Assembly: GCA_001920085.1 (NCBI GenBank)
Contig: MNJC01000026.1
Span: 1-15,340 of the forward strand
From: Actinobacteria bacterium 13_1_20CM_4_69_9
GTDB lineage: Bacteria; Actinomycetota; Thermoleophilia; Gaiellales; Gaiellaceae
DNA: 15,340 bases
Direction of reading: 5' to 3'
Position 1 is the stretch's first letter. Each line of letters starts with the position of its first letter. Position numbers and translations under genes: made by a program. The notes under the pieces were generated by a model. That model was not told where the DNA came from. It did not search any database and saw only the letters and a list, made by a program, of their open reading frames with translations. This document shows positions 1 through 6,018 of the stretch, one piece after another.

Positions 1-208
1 CCGCCGCTCCGAGCGCGACGAAGACGATCGCGAAGCCGGCGATGAACGGCAGGCTCGCAAGCGCGACGCGACGTCCGACGCCTGGATCACCGAGCCGCTG
101 GGCATCCACGGCGGACACCGCCGACAGGTAGCCGGGGACGAGCGGCAGAACGCAGGGGAACGCGATCGAGGCGAACCCGGCCAGAAAGAGAAGCCCTGCC
201 TTCTCCAT
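1..208 (-). CDS. ccdA: CcdA-type cytochrome c biogenesis membrane protein, N-terminal part
   Basis: The first 69 codons are visible; the gene runs off the left edge of the window. CcdA/DsbD-family proteins carry electrons from cytoplasmic thioredoxin across the membrane to extracytoplasmic thiol-redox proteins used in haem attachment. The translation begins MEKAGLLFLAGFASIAFPCV and continues LPLVPGYLS, so it contains the family's hallmark PCVLPLVPGY motif with its redox cysteine inside the first membrane helix. A second hydrophobic segment (FIAGFAIVFVALGAA) starts before the edge. The ATG at 208 shares one base with the TGA of the ccmH-like gene (TGATG), which fixes the start and implies translational coupling. 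It follows CcmH and a TlpA/ResA thioredoxin in the same operon, and those are its likely redox partners. The family call is secure; the exact paralogue (CcdA or another DsbD-like transporter) cannot be fixed from the fragment. Confidence 0.9.
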   Translation of the reverse strand, partial: MEKAGLLFLAGFASIAFPCVLPLVPGYLSAVSAVDAQRLGDPGVGRRVALASLPFIAGFAIVFVALGAA

Positions 209-654
209 CAGGACTCGTAGCGTCGCAGCTCGTCGTCGACCCGGCGCTCGACCGCCGGGTCTAGCGGCGCCGCCGGGGCGGCCGGCTCGCGAACGCGTGA
301 CCAGCGCCAGGCGCCGGCGCCGACCAGGACCGCCGCCGCCGTGATCCCCACGACCGGCAGCCACCAGGCGAGCAGCCCGAAGCCGTGGTGCGGCGGCGCG
401 GCCAGGATGGCGTCGCCGTAGTTCGCCACGAGCCGGTCCTCGATCTCGTTCTTGGTGTCGCCTGCGGCGATGCGCCGCGCGATCACGCGCTTGATCTGTT
501 GTGCCGCCGGAGAGTCGGACTGGTCGAGCGTCGTCCCGCAGACGGGGCACATGACCTCGCCCTCGAGCTCGGCCTGCGTCGGATGCCGGTCGCTCGCGCG
601 CGCAACCGGCGCCGCGAGCAGCGCTGCCAGGAACAAGAGCACGAGCAGCCTCAC
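208..654 (-). CDS. ccmH: CcmH/CycL-type cytochrome c maturation thiol-redox protein
   Basis: This gene encodes 148 residues. Residues 1-20 form a signal peptide or membrane anchor (VRLLVLLFLAALLAAPVARA). Residues 30-90 match the CcmH domain: CPVC at 36-39, then a helical bundle with IKRVIARRIAAGDTKNEI and VANYGDAILAAPP. A second hydrophobic helix lies at about 93-117, followed by a short charged tail. CcmH keeps the haem-binding cysteines of apocytochrome c reduced before haem ligation in system I. Here the CxxC is CPVC, as in many single-domain CcmH proteins. The GTG start at 654 overlaps the tlpA stop by four bases (GTGA), which fits the hydrophobic N-terminus; a longer upstream reading frame only reads antisense-like low-complexity sequence. 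It lies between a TlpA-like thioredoxin and CcdA, a coherent module. No CcmF haem lyase is visible in the window. Confidence 0.88.
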   Translation of the reverse strand: MRLLVLLFLAALLAAPVARASDRHPTQAELEGEVMCPVCGTTLDQSDSPAAQQIKRVIARRIAAGDTKNEIEDRLVANYGDAILAAPPHHGFGLLAWWLPVVGITAAAVLVGAGAWRWSRVREPAAPAAPLDPAVERRVDDELRRYES

Positions 655-1190
655 GACTCGGCGATTCGCCGCAGGTAGCGCGGCAGGTCCTCCTCGACGA
701 TCAGCTCGCCGACGACCTTGCCGCTGCGCGCGACGAAGAAGATGCGCGGGATCGGCAGTCCTCCCCACTTCGCGAGCACCTTCCCGCCCCCGTCGTGCAC
801 GCTCGGATACGTGATTCCGTGCTGACGCTGCCAGCTGCGGGCGTCCGCCGAGAAGTCCTTCGTGTCGACGCCGATGAAGGCGACGCGATCCCCGTACTTC
901 CTCATGGCGGCTTCGAGGCGTCGCGACTCCTGGATGCACGGCGTGCACCACGACGCCCAGAAGTCGAGCACGAGCGGCTTCTTCCCTCGTAGCGCGGCGA
1001 GGTCGATGCGGCCGCGACCGTCGAGGCGCGCGAGATCGAACGCGGGCGCGGTGGGATGGTCGCCCTGGTCGAGCGCCTTCGAGACCGTCGCCGTGTCCTG
1101 GTGCGCGACGCGCCAGATCAGGAGCGCGAGCAGGCCGACGACGACTGCGACTGCGAGTGCCTGCGCAGTCAGCCGGACTGGTCGTGCCAT
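651..1190 (-). CDS. TlpA/ResA-family membrane-anchored thioredoxin
   Basis: This gene encodes 179 residues. A single N-terminal membrane anchor (about residues 8-28) is followed by a thioredoxin fold of the TlpA/ResA type. The fold shows VLDFWASWCTPC with catalytic C82 and C85, a central FIGVDTKD strand, and a GGLPIPRIFFV strand carrying the cis-proline. Such proteins act outside the membrane, usually reducing apocytochrome c or other thiols, and take electrons from CcdA. The WCTPC active site is intact. The ATG at 1190 shares one base with the stop of the L,D-transpeptidase gene (TGATG), and its own stop overlaps the CcmH start. The family is clear. Whether it is the ResA orthologue for cytochrome c or a general TlpA is inferred from the ccmH-ccdA neighbours. 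Confidence 0.9.
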   Translation of the reverse strand: MARPVRLTAQALAVAVVVGLLALLIWRVAHQDTATVSKALDQGDHPTAPAFDLARLDGRGRIDLAALRGKKPLVLDFWASWCTPCIQESRRLEAAMRKYGDRVAFIGVDTKDFSADARSWQRQHGITYPSVHDGGGKVLAKWGGLPIPRIFFVARSGKVVGELIVEEDLPRYLRRIAES

Positions 1191-2035
1191 CAGGCCGCGA
1201 CGATGAAGACCGTCGTCCCGATGTCGACGTGGTTGAACAGCCACTCCGCCTGCGGGATGTGCATGCGGATGCAGCCGTGCGAGACCGAGTAGCCGATCGA
1301 GGTGTCCGACGGCGTCCCGTGGATCCCGACGCCCGGCGCCGACAGGCCCATCCACCGCGTCCCGAGCGGGTTGTCCGGCCCGGGCGGGATCGGCTTCTGC
1401 CCCTGCGCCCACGGCGAGCTCGGGGGATACCACCACGGGTTCCTCCACTTGACGATGATCGTGAAGCGGCCGAGGGGCGTCGGATACTGGCTCTGCCCCG
1501 TCGCGACGGCGAAGTAGAGCCACGACTTCATGCCGTTGTAGAGGAAGAGCTGGTTGGAGTTCCGGCGGATGACGATGACCGGCCCGAAGTTGCGTCGGGT
1601 CACCTTTGGCTTCAGCGCCTTCATCGTCAGGCGCAGCGGCTCGCGCTTCATGTTTGCCAGCGCGACGTTGATGTCGTGCACCGCACGGCGCTGATCGAGC
1701 TTGTGACCGGCGCGCTCCTTCGACAGCCGGGGGCGAAGGTTGCGCAGCGAGAGCTTCGCGTCAGCCGCCGGGCGATCGAAGCGCCGCGCGAGCTTGCCGA
1801 CGAAGTCGGCGATCGTGCCGCTGACGACGGTGACGCCGAGCGAGATCGGCTGGTTCGGCTGGGCCGAGAGCGCTCGGTCGATCGCGCGGGCAACGTCGGG
1901 AGTCAGTCCACCGACGGCCACGCCTCCGATCGTCACGCCCAACGGAATGGTCGCCGCCGGCGGCGCATCGTCGGCAGCCGCGGGCGCGGACGTCACGAGG
2001 AGCCCGGCAGCGAAGAGGAGACACAGAAGCTTCAC
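1190..2035 (-). CDS. L,D-transpeptidase (YkuD domain) with N-terminal substrate-binding-like domain
   Basis: This gene encodes 281 residues. Residues 1-21 are a signal peptide (VKLLCLLFAAGLLVTSAPAAA). Residues about 30-145 resemble the peptidoglycan-binding-like domain often placed before YkuD (GVTIGGVAVGGLTPDVARAI, then helical repeats). Residues 150-281 are the YkuD catalytic domain, with IHGTPSDTSIGYSVSHGCIRM containing His239, the SHGC motif and nucleophile Cys255, and Arg257. The enzyme should form 3-3 cross-links in peptidoglycan or attach proteins to it, outside the membrane. The GTG at 2035 forms a GTGA overlap with the upstream phosphodiesterase stop and immediately precedes the signal peptide; the frame stays open up to 2134 but that extension is not protein-like. 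Its place inside a redox and cytochrome operon is unusual but may only reflect shared extracytoplasmic export. Confidence 0.92.
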   Translation of the reverse strand: MKLLCLLFAAGLLVTSAPAAADDAPPAATIPLGVTIGGVAVGGLTPDVARAIDRALSAQPNQPISLGVTVVSGTIADFVGKLARRFDRPAADAKLSLRNLRPRLSKERAGHKLDQRRAVHDINVALANMKREPLRLTMKALKPKVTRRNFGPVIVIRRNSNQLFLYNGMKSWLYFAVATGQSQYPTPLGRFTIIVKWRNPWWYPPSSPWAQGQKPIPPGPDNPLGTRWMGLSAPGVGIHGTPSDTSIGYSVSHGCIRMHIPQAEWLFNHVDIGTTVFIVAA

Positions 2036-2754
2036 GTTGTCAGCCCAGCAAAGACCCGCGGATCGTTGGTGATGATACCGTCGGCTCCCCAGCGGACGAG
2101 CCTTTCGGCGAGCGCGGGGTCGTCGACGGTCCACACGTAGACGGGCGCGCCCAGCTCGTGCGCACGGCCGATGGCCTCTGCCGAGGCAACGGAGTGATGG
2201 AGGGTGAGGGCCGTCGCCCGGGCACGATCGAGGACGGACGCGATGCGGCCCGGCAGCGACGCGCCGAGCGCCCGCAGCGCGCCGCGGACGAGGGGTGCGA
2301 GCGGGCCGCGCTTCGAGACCCCTAGCCGGTCGCGCGGCAGTGTGAAGGAGCGCGGGAGCTCGGGCTCGAGGGCGGCAACGCGCCGCAGCGAGTCCGCGTC
2401 GAAGCCGCTGACCCAGGAGCGCTCCAGCACGCCGTGGCGGCGCAACGCGTCGACGACGTCGCGCTCGATGCCGCGGCGCTTGAGATCCACCTGAAGGCCG
2501 ATGCCCGGGAGGCGGTCCGCGCAGAAGGCCAGGGCTTCGTCGAGCGTGACGATGCCTGGATCGCGCAGGCGCCGTGCGTCGTGCGCGACGACGATCGTCC
2601 CGTCGGTCAGCGCAAGCACGTCGAACTCGAGCATGTCGCAGCCGAGCTCGACCGCGAGCGCGAACGCCTCGGGCGTGTTCTCCGGCGCTAGCGCGGACGC
2701 GCCGCGGTGGCCGACCCGCGCGAAGCGGCCGGCCGCACGCCGGAGCTCGATCAC
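2032..2754 (-). CDS. Glycerophosphodiester phosphodiesterase (GDPD family)
   Basis: This gene encodes 240 residues, the normal length for a single-domain cytoplasmic GDPD (UgpQ-like). The catalytic core is present: VGHRGAS with His16 and Arg17, APENT with Glu25 and Asn26, DMLEFDV with metal ligands Glu43 and Asp45, VVAHD with His58, then LQVDLK on a later barrel strand and the C-terminal VWTVDDP and GADGIITNDP typical of the family. The enzyme hydrolyses glycerophosphodiesters to sn-glycerol 3-phosphate and an alcohol. There is no signal peptide, so it is predicted to be cytoplasmic. The start is GTG at 2754, overlapping the stop of the PP2C gene by four bases (GTGA). Substrate preference cannot be read from the sequence. 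Confidence 0.93.
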   Translation of the reverse strand: MIELRRAAGRFARVGHRGASALAPENTPEAFALAVELGCDMLEFDVLALTDGTIVVAHDARRLRDPGIVTLDEALAFCADRLPGIGLQVDLKRRGIERDVVDALRRHGVLERSWVSGFDADSLRRVAALEPELPRSFTLPRDRLGVSKRGPLAPLVRGALRALGASLPGRIASVLDRARATALTLHHSVASAEAIGRAHELGAPVYVWTVDDPALAERLVRWGADGIITNDPRVFAGLTT

Positions 2755-4649
2755 ACCCGCCGAACGACGACGACGGCGCAGTCGTCCGCGAGCTCGCCGC
2801 GCGCGAACGAACGGCAGTCGGCGAGCACGGCCTGCGCGAGCTGGGCCGGCGGCAGATCCCGACGCTCGGCGAGAAGCCGATCGAGGCGCTGGACGCCGTA
2901 TAGCTCGCCCTCGCGCCGCGCCTCTATCACACCGTCCGTGTAGAGCACGACAGCGTCGCCGCCGTCGAGCTGTCCGTGCACGTCCTCGTACTCCTGGCCG
3001 AGCTCGACACCGAGCACGAGACCGTTGGCGTCGAGCGACGTCACGTCTCCCTCCGCACTGACGATGCGTGGCGCGGGATGTCCCGCGCCTGCGACAGCGA
3101 CGTCTCCGGTGCGGGGGTCGATGACGACGTAGACCATGGTGATGAACTTGCCGGGGGCGATCTCGCCCACCACGACGTCGTTGGCCGACTGGAGGAAGTC
3201 GCCGGGGTCGGCGTGGTCCCGTGCAAGCGAACGGAACACGAACTTGGCCATCGCCATGTCGGCCGCCGCCTCGATGCCGTGGCCCGTGACGTCGCCGAGC
3301 GCGACGGCAAGGCGTCCGTCGGGAAGCTCCATGAAGTCATAGACGTCCCCGCCGACGTCGACACGTGCGGACGACTCGTACGCGGCGCCGAGCTGCAGGC
3401 CGGGGAGCTCGGGAACCGATTGCGGCAGGAGCGAGCGCTGCATCGTGTCGGCGAACTGCTTCTGCTGCTGGTAGAGGCGGGCGTTGTCGATCGCGAGCGC
3501 CGCCTGTCCAGCGATGCGCACCGCCTCGTCGATCGTCTCCTGCGTGACGGGTGCGCCGGGGCGCATCGAGATGATCTTGAGCGACGCGAGCACCTCCGAC
3601 GGTGTCGCAATCGGCACGGCGGCGCCCGTCCAGCCGCGCTCGAGGAACGGGGCGAGCTCGGGGAACTCCTCCGGCGTCAGCTGGAACGGCTCGGCGAGGC
3701 GGAACAGGCGCTGGATCTTGTGCGCACCGAACGGCTGCGGCCGGAAGAGCAGCGGCCGCACGGCCGCCTCGAGCCGCGGGTCCGCGACCTTCAGCACGCG
3801 TGGCAGGACCCAGTCGCGCCGCTCGTCCGGCATGCGAATCAATGCGGCGTCCACGTCGAGGACGTCGACGATCGTGCTCGTCACTGCCTCGAGCGTCGCC
3901 TCGAGCGACAGGCTCTGCGCAAACGAGCGCGAGATCTCGTAGAGCGCGCGAACCTGCTTCGACGCAGCGCGCTCCGCGTCGAGTGCGCGCTCGCGCTCGT
4001 CGCTGAGACGTGTAGCGCGCTCGTGCAGCTGTGCGTTCTGCACCGCAACCGCGAGCTGGGCGGCGAGCGCGGTCAGCAGCGCAGCCTCGTTCTCCGACAG
4101 CCCCTGCCCTTTCGGAGGGAAGACGGCGAGCAGGCCGGTGACGTCTTCCTGTGCGAACAGCGGCACCGCGACGACGGCGTCGATCCCCGCCTCGGCGGCC
4201 GCATCGGCGACTGCCGCCATCCGCGGATCGGCCGCAACGTCCGGAACGACGAGCAGCCCGCGTGACCGGTACGGCCCGAGCGAGAGCTCGAGCAGGCGCT
4301 CGGCGAGGCGGGCATGGGGCCCGGCGAGCCCGACGTCGGCAGCGGAATAGAGACGGTCGTTCTCGCGGAGGTAGACCGCCAGACGGTCGGCATCGAGTAG
4401 CTCGGCAACCCGCGCGACAGCAGTCTCGAGCGTGTGGGCGAGCGAGAGTTGCGAGATCGCCTGGCCGACGACGGCGAGCAGCGCGCGGGTGCGCTCGAGC
4501 TCGAGCTCGACCCTTCGCGACCGGATGCTCGCCCGGAGTGCGTGCGCCGCGCGCACGCCGAACGTCGCGAGGCTCGCGAGATCCGGCTCCGCAGGCTCGC
4601 GTCCGGACGCAAAGAGGAGCTGCAGCGTCCCGATCGGCGGCTGCCCCAA
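2751..4649 (-). CDS. Multi-GAF PP2C-type (SpoIIE/RsbU) phosphatase, C-terminal part after a frameshift
   Basis: This frame gives 632 residues and contains the C-terminal half of one GAF domain, two further complete GAF domains and a PP2C/SpoIIE phosphatase domain. The GAF domains lie at about 46-210 and 234-400 of this segment, joined by short coiled-coil linkers (LHERATRLSDERERALDAE). The phosphatase domain (about 405-632) keeps its metal-binding acids: VGGDVYDF, GDVTGHGIEAA, YTDGVIEAR and DDCAVVVVR. Such proteins dephosphorylate anti-anti-sigma (STAS) proteins and so release alternative sigma factors in response to signals sensed by GAF. The only in-frame start here, TTG at 4649, falls in the middle of a GAF domain, so this is not an independent gene start. 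It continues the segment at 4643-5415, and together they would give 887 residues. It leads a coupled operon. No STAS, RsbW or sigma gene lies in the window. Confidence 0.85.
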   Translation of the reverse strand: MGQPPIGTLQLLFASGREPAEPDLASLATFGVRAAHALRASIRSRRVELELERTRALLAVVGQAISQLSLAHTLETAVARVAELLDADRLAVYLRENDRLYSAADVGLAGPHARLAERLLELSLGPYRSRGLLVVPDVAADPRMAAVADAAAEAGIDAVVAVPLFAQEDVTGLLAVFPPKGQGLSENEAALLTALAAQLAVAVQNAQLHERATRLSDERERALDAERAASKQVRALYEISRSFAQSLSLEATLEAVTSTIVDVLDVDAALIRMPDERRDWVLPRVLKVADPRLEAAVRPLLFRPQPFGAHKIQRLFRLAEPFQLTPEEFPELAPFLERGWTGAAVPIATPSEVLASLKIISMRPGAPVTQETIDEAVRIAGQAALAIDNARLYQQQKQFADTMQRSLLPQSVPELPGLQLGAAYESSARVDVGGDVYDFMELPDGRLAVALGDVTGHGIEAAADMAMAKFVFRSLARDHADPGDFLQSANDVVVGEIAPGKFITMVYVVIDPRTGDVAVAGAGHPAPRIVSAEGDVTSLDANGLVLGVELGQEYEDVHGQLDGGDAVVLYTDGVIEARREGELYGVQRLDRLLAERRDLPPAQLAQAVLADCRSFARGELADDCAVVVVRRV

Positions 4650-5415
4650 CTGGAGCGCTGCGGACGTCGAGCCGCTCGATCGAGACGGCCGTGCGCCCCG
4701 ACAGCGCCTGTTCGGCGGCCGTCCGCGCGCTGCCGATGATGACGTCGGCGCCCGCCGACGCGACGAGCTCCAGCGCCCCGTCGTCGGAGCGCGCCCAGAG
4801 GAGCGCGCCCTCCGCGTTCGTGCCGTCGAGCGCGAAGCGCACGAGCTCCTCGGCAGTGCGCGACCCGTCCGCGCCGGCCGCGAGTGCGTCGCCGGCGAGC
4901 GTGAGCAGACGCTCCGAGCGCATTCCGTCCTCGGTCACCCGCTCGCCGCCGAACGCGCGGAACGCGAGCGCCGCCTGTCCGGCGGCGAGCCGCGCGAGGC
5001 GGCGCTCGCCGGCGTCGAACGGATCGCCGGCGCGCAGGAGCTCGAGCGAGCCGCGCACGCGACCGTCGACATGTACCGGCAGGACGAGGACGGCCGAGGC
5101 CCGCGCTCGCTCGGCCGCGCTACGGACCGCGGCCGGGATGCGTTGCAAGTCCGACTCCTCGTGCTCAGGAAGCTCGCCGACGGCGAAGCCGGAGCGGGCG
5201 AGCTCGGCCGCGAGCGCCTCCGACGCCGTGGCCACCCCGAGTGCCGTCGCCCGCCCGTCGACGTCGGCGCGGGCGATCGCGACATCCGTCGAGACGGCGC
5301 CGGCAGCGCCGTCGGCGACGATCTGGAGCGCCTCGGCGAGCGTGCCGGCGGAGGCCAAGGCCAGCCCTGCGGCCGCAAGGGCGTCGAGCTCCCGCTGAAT
5401 CTGTGAGACCGCCAT
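4643..5415 (-). CDS. Multi-GAF PP2C-type phosphatase, N-terminal part before the frameshift
   Basis: About 257 codons start at ATG 5415 (a TTG codon sits immediately before it). Residues 1-155 form a first GAF domain (IQRELDALAAAGLALASAGT to LARLAAGQAALAFRAF). Residues 165-255 are the first half of a second GAF domain, ending in ERLDVRSAPVG. The frame then leaves GAF homology and reads on as Arg/Ala-rich nonsense as far as 3337, while GAF homology resumes one frame over as QPPIGTLQLLF. Removing one G from the G run at 4643-4646 would restore RSAPVGQPPIGTLQLL, the expected end of the GAF sheet. Residues 1-257 plus the downstream segment make one sensor phosphatase with four GAF domains. Start choice is supported by its being the first ATG after the divergent intergenic gap. 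Whether the break is real or a sequencing error is open. Confidence 0.8.
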
Positions 5416-5430
5416 CAACCCGACCCGTGA

Positions 5431-5436
5431 AAAGTA
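5431..5436 (-). promoter_or_regulatory. Candidate -10 box for the GAF-phosphatase operon
   Basis: On the minus strand TACTTT fits TANNNT and would put the transcript start about nine bases before the ATG at 5415. The 58-bp gap between the divergent genes has to hold both promoters. No convincing -35 box is visible. A short dyad GGTCG-AAG-CGACC (5438-5450) lies just upstream and could be an operator or chance. Confidence 0.3.
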
Positions 5437-5461
5437 TGGTCGAAGCGACCGGGACCGGCAC

Positions 5462-5467
5462 TAGACT
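5462..5467 (+). promoter_or_regulatory. Candidate leaderless promoter -10 box (TAGACT)
   Basis: TAGACT fits the actinobacterial TANNNT consensus. Exactly six bases (CCTCGC) separate it from the GTG at 5474, so transcription would begin at or next to the start codon and give a leaderless mRNA. No Shine-Dalgarno sequence precedes the GTG, which agrees. A -35 element is at best weak (TCGAAG at 5440-5445, 16-bp spacing). Confidence 0.45.
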
Positions 5468-5473
5468 CCTCGC

Positions 5474-5707
5474 GTGGCCCAACCAGCGCGGCGCGTCGCA
5501 GCTCCTCAGGATCCGCCGGTCGACCCCGAGGCGATCGACCGCGCGTACCACTACCACCGTGCACGCCGGAACGCGCGCCTCCGACGCAAACGGGAGACCT
5601 CACGCGCGCGGTTGCGTTTCGTCGTCGCGCTGGGCGTGCTCGTCGCGCTTGCGGTCTTCCTCATGCTGACCATCTGGCATGAGGTGCAGAAGGTCTTCGG
5701 GCTCTAA
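5474..5707 (+). CDS. Small single-pass membrane protein of unknown function
   Basis: This gene encodes 77 residues starting at GTG 5474. A proline-containing N-terminus (residues 1-20) leads into a strongly basic helix (RAYHYHRARRNARLRRKRETSRARL, about 23-47), then one membrane helix (about 49-67), ending in IWHEVQKVFGL. By the positive-inside rule the basic half is cytoplasmic. It has an ordered, non-random composition and its own candidate promoter, so I take it as real. I do not recognise a named family, though similar small basic one-helix proteins seem familiar from Thermoleophilia. It is divergent from the GAF-phosphatase operon and convergent with the zinc ribbon gene, so context gives no function. 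Confidence 0.7.
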   Translation: MAQPARRVAAPQDPPVDPEAIDRAYHYHRARRNARLRRKRETSRARLRFVVALGVLVALAVFLMLTIWHEVQKVFGL

Positions 5708-5747
5708 CGCAGAGGCTGCGGTCGACGTCAGAGGCCGCGGCTAGAGC
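5701..5747. terminator. Possible bidirectional terminator between convergent small genes
   Basis: The stop codons of the two convergent genes lie in an inverted repeat. GCTCTA at 5701-5706 pairs with TAGAGC at 5742-5747, and inside it GCTGCGG (5715-5721) can pair with CCGCGGC (5735-5741) with one T-G wobble. The interior also holds a near-perfect direct repeat, CAGAGGCTGCGG (5710-5721) and CAGAGGCCGCGG (5729-5740), period 19. There is no T tract, so termination is only inferred from position and symmetry. Confidence 0.4.
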
Positions 5748-5953
5748 GGATGGCGGGCCCGCGTGAACGGGCTCCACGGCGACTGCTCCCACGACGTGCC
5801 GCCGCACATCGGGCACACCGGCAGTGCACGCACGATCGTGACGCCGTATCCACATGCCGAGCAGTGGAACTCGCCCTTCACCGCTTGGCCGGCAGCCCAG
5901 AACTCGACGTAGTCGTCGGGCGCCCGCTGAGACGTCTCGATGCCCTGCGCCAT
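5741..5953 (-). CDS. Small double-CxxC zinc ribbon protein
   Basis: This gene encodes 70 residues. Two CxxC knuckles, CSAC (31-34) and CPMC (47-50), separated by a short beta-hairpin-like stretch (GYGVTIVRALPV), make a rubredoxin-like or zinc-ribbon fold that should bind one zinc (or iron). The N-terminus (residues 8-28, APDDYVEFWAAGQAVKGEF) is acidic then amphipathic, and the tail is basic (PFTRARHPL). Start ATG 5953 is chosen because the longer frame up to 6028 adds Pro/Gly-rich sequence overlapping the divergent gene. Such proteins can be nucleic-acid or protein adaptors, but nothing here identifies a partner. It converges on the small membrane protein gene and diverges from the four-helix membrane protein gene. 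Confidence 0.72.
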   Translation of the reverse strand: MAQGIETSQRAPDDYVEFWAAGQAVKGEFHCSACGYGVTIVRALPVCPMCGGTSWEQSPWSPFTRARHPL

Positions 5954-5965
5954 CCCCAGACCCCC

Positions 5966-5972
5966 TAGAGTA
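5966..5972. promoter_or_regulatory. Candidate shared bidirectional -10 box
   Basis: TAGAGTA reads as TAGAGT on the plus strand (5966-5971) and TACTCT on the minus strand (5972-5967), both matching TANNNT. It sits 13 bases before the zinc ribbon ATG on one side and 47 bases before the GTG at 6019 on the other. One symmetric box could therefore serve both divergent genes. The -35 elements are not evident, so confidence is limited. Confidence 0.35.
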
Positions 5973-6018
5973 TTCGTTCCGGCCGGACCTCGAAGGCCAA
6001 TCTCCCCCGGCGGCACAC

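Noticed and set aside
1157..2140. Plus-strand open frame of 327 codons opposite the L,D-transpeptidase
   Set aside because: Low-complexity Arg/Asp/His translation, no motif, and the opposite strand has the YkuD signature.
2976..4265. Long plus-strand open frame (429 codons) opposite the phosphatase gene
   Set aside because: Composition is Arg/Glu/Val-rich without domain character and it lies wholly over a clear GAF-PP2C coding frame; it is a GC-bias shadow.
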